Source of the DNA: Pedobacter sp. SYP-B3415
GTDB taxonomy: Bacteria > Bacteroidota > Bacteroidia > Sphingobacteriales > Sphingobacteriaceae
Assembly: GCF_004138205.1 (NCBI RefSeq)
Contig: NZ_RXNQ01000034.1
Span: forward strand, 186,001 to 250,000
DNA length: 64,000 nucleotides
Direction of reading: 5' to 3'
The first letter of the stretch is position 1; each line of letters opens with the position of its first letter. Below, piece by piece: positions 61,170 through 64,000 of the stretch. A program made the translations under genes and the position numbers. The notes under the pieces were generated by a model. It was not told the DNA's origin. It saw only the letters and a program-made list of their open reading frames with translations, and did no database searches.

Positions 61170-62932
61170 TGAAACATCAAATGAGAAAATTATTTAATAT
61201 ACTTATTATCGGGGCAGTACTCGTGTCAGGATCGTCATGTAAAAAATACCTCGACGTGAACGATAACCCGAATAATCCTACTACCCAGGATTCAGTAGGC
61301 GCAGCTCTTGTTCTTCCGCAGGCTATAGCAACCACAGCTTCCAGTCTGAATAATTATGACAACATGGGGGCATGGACTGCTGGTTATAAAGCAAACGCCG
61401 GCGGTTACGGCGGTTGGGGAACCGTGTGGACTTATGATCTGACTACAGGCGATTATGCAGCTATATGGACAAGCACTTACGAAAGCATCAATCAACTTGA
61501 TTATGTGATCCGCACTGCTTCACCAACCGGAACGCAACGCTATCATCATGCAATGGCGAAAATTTTGCGCAGTTATTTGTATCAAAAGCTTGTAGATCAA
61601 TATGGTGATGTACCATATACTGAAGTTGGAAAAGGTTTGAATAACCTGGCACCGAAGTATGATAAATATTCGACAGTTTATCAGGGTGTATTTTCAGATC
61701 TGACTGCTGCAATTGCTATCATGAACACTCAGGTAGATGCCTCGACTGTAGCTGTTACCAGTGGTCAGGATCCGCTGTTCGGCGGCGGTGCCGGAAATGC
61801 AACAGCGGCTACGCACGCCACCAATACGACAAGATGGAAACAGTTTGCCAATACGCTGCGTTTGAAGCTGCTTATCCGGGCAAGACTTGTACCAGATCTG
61901 GCCGCATGGGTAAACACTTCTAAAGCCGCGCTCCCTACCGCGGCTACTGATTATCTGACAGACGATGCAATTGTACAGCCTGGATATTCTTCATCTAATG
62001 CGAATCAGTTTAACCCGCGTTGGTCTACCTATGCGTGGAACAATGCCGGAACCTCATTGACAAGTGGATTGTCTAACGTTCCTACTCCATGGATTCTGTC
62101 ATTTTATAACGGTACAAAACTGAACGACCCTGCACGCGGCGAGATGATTTATGCGTCGTGGGGAGCTAACGTTTCACAAAACATCAACGGAAACACCTTT
62201 ACTTTCTCAGGCCCGGCAACAAACCAACTCGGCTATGACACCGAGCCGGTAAAAAGGGGCGTAGCAGGTTCATACTGGTACAGTGGAAAGCCGCGGTCTG
62301 CACGCCCTACCGGAACTACTGCAAATGCCGCTACAGATGTTGCCGGTGTGCTGAAGGCCGCAACCATGGGTACACCTCTACTGCTTGCTGCAGAAGCCTA
62401 TTTTTTAAGGGCAGAGGCGGCACTGGCTTCAGTGAATATCCTCGCCGGAAATTCACAGACATTGTTCGAGTCCGGAATTCAGGCATCGTACAATTACCTT
62501 GGGAAAAATGCCGCTGGCAATTATATATGGCCTACGGCGGCTGCAACATTGGCTGCCAATTACCGGACTGCAAATGTTAACAACTACCTTGTAGATTGGG
62601 CTAAAACCGGCGCTCCTGAGGCTACAGACAGAAATAAGGACGTAGAATCGAGGAGACTCGAAGCGATCATTACGCAGAAATACATTGCTGTGAACATGAT
62701 CCACAGCGACGAAGGTTATAATGAATACCGCCGCACGGGCTTCCCTTATATTGTGCAGGGATCAACGGGTGCTACGGAAACATTTGCATCGTTGAAATCA
62801 GCTAAAACGACACCAGATAAGTTACCAACTAGGATTCTTTACCCGGCGGTTGAATTCCAGGTGAACACAGAGAATGTTCCAAAAGGAGTTACTACAACTA
62901 CAAAGATTTTCTATGCTAAACCTACCCCTTAA
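61169..62932 (+). CDS. SusD/RagB family lipoprotein 2 (SusD-like_2)
   Basis: 587 residues. A hydrophobic leader (LFNILIIGAVLVSGSSC) with lipid-acceptor Cys precedes KKYLDVNDNPNNPT, the SusD-like_2 start. The body has the usual helical features (NTLRLKLLIRARLV, AEAYFLRAEAALASVNI) and the branch motif NEYRRTGFPYI. It is ~85 residues longer than the first SusD, mainly by insertions rich in Ala, Thr and Asn. Its start overlaps the SusC stop (TAATG), so expression is coupled; a DUF1735 lipoprotein follows ten bases later. Confidence 0.95.
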   Translation: MKHQMRKLFNILIIGAVLVSGSSCKKYLDVNDNPNNPTTQDSVGAALVLPQAIATTASSLNNYDNMGAWTAGYKANAGGYGGWGTVWTYDLTTGDYAAIWTSTYESINQLDYVIRTASPTGTQRYHHAMAKILRSYLYQKLVDQYGDVPYTEVGKGLNNLAPKYDKYSTVYQGVFSDLTAAIAIMNTQVDASTVAVTSGQDPLFGGGAGNATAATHATNTTRWKQFANTLRLKLLIRARLVPDLAAWVNTSKAALPTAATDYLTDDAIVQPGYSSSNANQFNPRWSTYAWNNAGTSLTSGLSNVPTPWILSFYNGTKLNDPARGEMIYASWGANVSQNINGNTFTFSGPATNQLGYDTEPVKRGVAGSYWYSGKPRSARPTGTTANAATDVAGVLKAATMGTPLLLAAEAYFLRAEAALASVNILAGNSQTLFESGIQASYNYLGKNAAGNYIWPTAAATLAANYRTANVNNYLVDWAKTGAPEATDRNKDVESRRLEAIITQKYIAVNMIHSDEGYNEYRRTGFPYIVQGSTGATETFASLKSAKTTPDKLPTRILYPAVEFQVNTENVPKGVTTTTKIFYAKPTP

Positions 62933-62942
62933 ATCGACAAAA

Positions 62943-63884
62943 ATGAAGATATTTAAATTACTTATTCCTGCAGTATTGGTGACGGTAAGTCTGTCATCCT
63001 GCCTCAAGAATAAATTCGATCAAATGAATCCTGATGGTAGTCCGAGCGTTATTGAGTTCGCAAATCCGTCAGCGCCATCATCTGAAACACCCGGCGGTTC
63101 GGCATTTACAGTGTTTCCTGTTTCTTATCTTTCAGCTACTTCAACAGAAGCCAGTTACAAGATCCAGCTGAGCGGCCCTGAACCGGCTGCCCAGGATATT
63201 ATTGTAAATGTAGGTGTGCGCAGTGATGCAGTAACGAAGCTTAATGATGAAAAGAAAATCATTTCTTCTTACGTTCCTTATGTTGAACTTCCGAGTTCAT
63301 TGTACACCATCACCACGCCAACCGTTACAATACCGGCGGGTCAGCGAAGCGCAAGTGTAAAAGTCGCTTTCAAAACTTCAAGCTTCGATTTTAGTAAAAA
63401 GTATGCACTGCCTATTGCCATCACCTCTACGAGCTTCGGTTCACCAAGCGGCAATTTTGGGACAATCCTTTTAAATGTAACTGCAAAAAATGAGTGGGAT
63501 GGGATTTATTCGGTATCCTCAGGAGTAGTTACCCGGTACACCGCTCCTGGTGTTCCTGCCGGCGATGCATTAAGCGGAAATCTTGCGGGAAACCCGGATA
63601 TCACAGCTACATCTATCAATGGCACCACAGTTGAGCTGACAAACCTTCGTTGGGCAGGCGGCAGTTCTGCAGTATCAGGAATTGAAAATCTCCGTGCAAC
63701 GATTAATCCGGCTACGAACCAGGTTACGATGACATCGGGCGTTAACCCGACGCTCCGTAACATTCCTGGAAAGGACAATAAATATGATCCGGCAACAAAG
63801 ACGTTCACGCTGAATTTCGATTGGAACCAGACCAGTACGCCCAGGGAGATGACACTCGTAATTAAATACAAGGGTTCAAGATAA
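62943..63884 (+). CDS. DUF1735-containing surface lipoprotein
   Basis: 313 residues with a lipoprotein signal (LLIPAVLVTVSLSSC). Residues ~30-180 match DUF1735 (YKIQLSGPEPAAQDIIVNVGV ... YTITTPTVTIPAGQRSASVKVAF ... KYALPIAITSTS), an Ig-like domain of Bacteroidota lipoproteins encoded next to SusC/SusD; the second half is beta rich and unrecognised. Such proteins are thought to add binding capacity to the SusCD complex at the cell surface. The ATG at 62943 is chosen over a start at 62874 because it gives the signal peptide. A terminator follows. Confidence 0.88.
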   Translation: MKIFKLLIPAVLVTVSLSSCLKNKFDQMNPDGSPSVIEFANPSAPSSETPGGSAFTVFPVSYLSATSTEASYKIQLSGPEPAAQDIIVNVGVRSDAVTKLNDEKKIISSYVPYVELPSSLYTITTPTVTIPAGQRSASVKVAFKTSSFDFSKKYALPIAITSTSFGSPSGNFGTILLNVTAKNEWDGIYSVSSGVVTRYTAPGVPAGDALSGNLAGNPDITATSINGTTVELTNLRWAGGSSAVSGIENLRATINPATNQVTMTSGVNPTLRNIPGKDNKYDPATKTFTLNFDWNQTSTPREMTLVIKYKGSR

Positions 63885-63898
63885 ACGAACGCTAATCC

Positions 63899-63930
63899 GG
63901 AGGGGCTTAGAGATAATCCCCTCCATTTTT
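63899..63930 (+). terminator. Intrinsic terminator after the DUF1735 gene
   Basis: The stem GGAGGGG / CCCCTCC with a 12-base loop, followed by ATTTTTC. It ends the second SusC/SusD/DUF1735 transcript. Confidence 0.75.
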
Positions 63931-63954
63931 CTGACATTTTTAAGTCGATACAGC

Positions 63955-64000
63955 ATGCAACGATTCTGTCTATTCTTATGCCTGTTCTTAGTTACACTGT
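63955..64000 (+). CDS. Start of an exported protein, cut by the window end
   Basis: An ATG at 63955 opens a frame to the end of the window that encodes a hydrophobic signal-like stretch (QRFCLFLCLFLVTL). It lies 24 bases after the terminator. Too little is present to name it; it may belong to the same uptake locus. Confidence 0.4.
   Translation, partial: MQRFCLFLCLFLVTL

Noticed and set aside
52536..63884. Calling the SusC/SusD region a polysaccharide utilisation locus
   Set aside because: No carbohydrate-active enzyme or typical regulator is present in the window; only the transport part is seen.

Overview
The window reads as a stretch of a Bacteroidota chromosome, most like Sphingobacteriaceae (Pedobacter/Mucilaginibacter type). 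The evidence is two SusC/SusD pairs, a gliding-motility lipoprotein (GldH), a RicT/PSP1 protein with a cysteine-rich head, ribosomal protein S16 with a long charged tail, and at least fourteen exact copies of the Bacteroidota -7 promoter box TAnnTTTG placed just upstream of genes. Placement below phylum level is inference. No rRNA, tRNA, CRISPR array, insertion sequence or phage gene was found.

Positions 1-35,100 are mostly core genes. They start with the tail of a DsbA/FrnE-like oxidoreductase, then an AAA ATPase with a DUF4143/nuclease-like C-terminus and a DUF3820 protein, preceded by a 46-bp perfect palindrome. Next come mfd, two small membrane proteins, a Nif3-type protein and a zinc-ribbon protein, a TPR protein, a FabH-like synthase, a LUD protein, ftsH-rsfS, divergent birA, a DsbD system split into two genes, and pfkA. 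The ribosome cluster rpsP-rimM-trmD-rplS follows, then an amino-acid dehydrogenase with a MscS channel. A minus-strand set holds a glycosyltransferase-51 protein, hpt and a phosphatidylserine decarboxylase-like gene. The stretch closes with mrp-nfu (Fe-S assembly), def, an M16 peptidase, comM/yifB and ffh.

Positions 35,200-51,900 mix signalling, envelope and housekeeping genes: a GAF-PAS protein that stops after its histidine helix, a DUF3078 outer-membrane protein, a coupled pair of poorly characterised envelope genes, tandem glucosaminidase-LysM proteins, an O-methyltransferase with ruvX, a holB-ricT-gldH operon, a two-component pair of 7TMR-DISM kinase and NarL-type regulator, murF, and an M14 carboxypeptidase.

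Positions 51,900-64,000 are the accessory part. Two SusC/SusD outer-membrane uptake pairs lie in tandem; the second carries a DUF1735 lipoprotein and then the beginning of another exported protein. They are separated and preceded by the only two long non-coding gaps (about 0.63 and 0.95 kb). No glycosidase, sigma/anti-sigma pair or hybrid regulator is visible beside them, so the cargo cannot be named. The first gap holds a short ORF with a signal-peptide-like start behind a leader almost identical to that of the second SusC gene, perhaps the remnant of a third copy.

No clearly new multi-gene system is evident. The most unusual items are the palindrome-controlled ATPase locus, the AsmA-like/glycosyltransferase-51 fusion, the very short leaders implied by promoter placement, and the SusC leader remnant.
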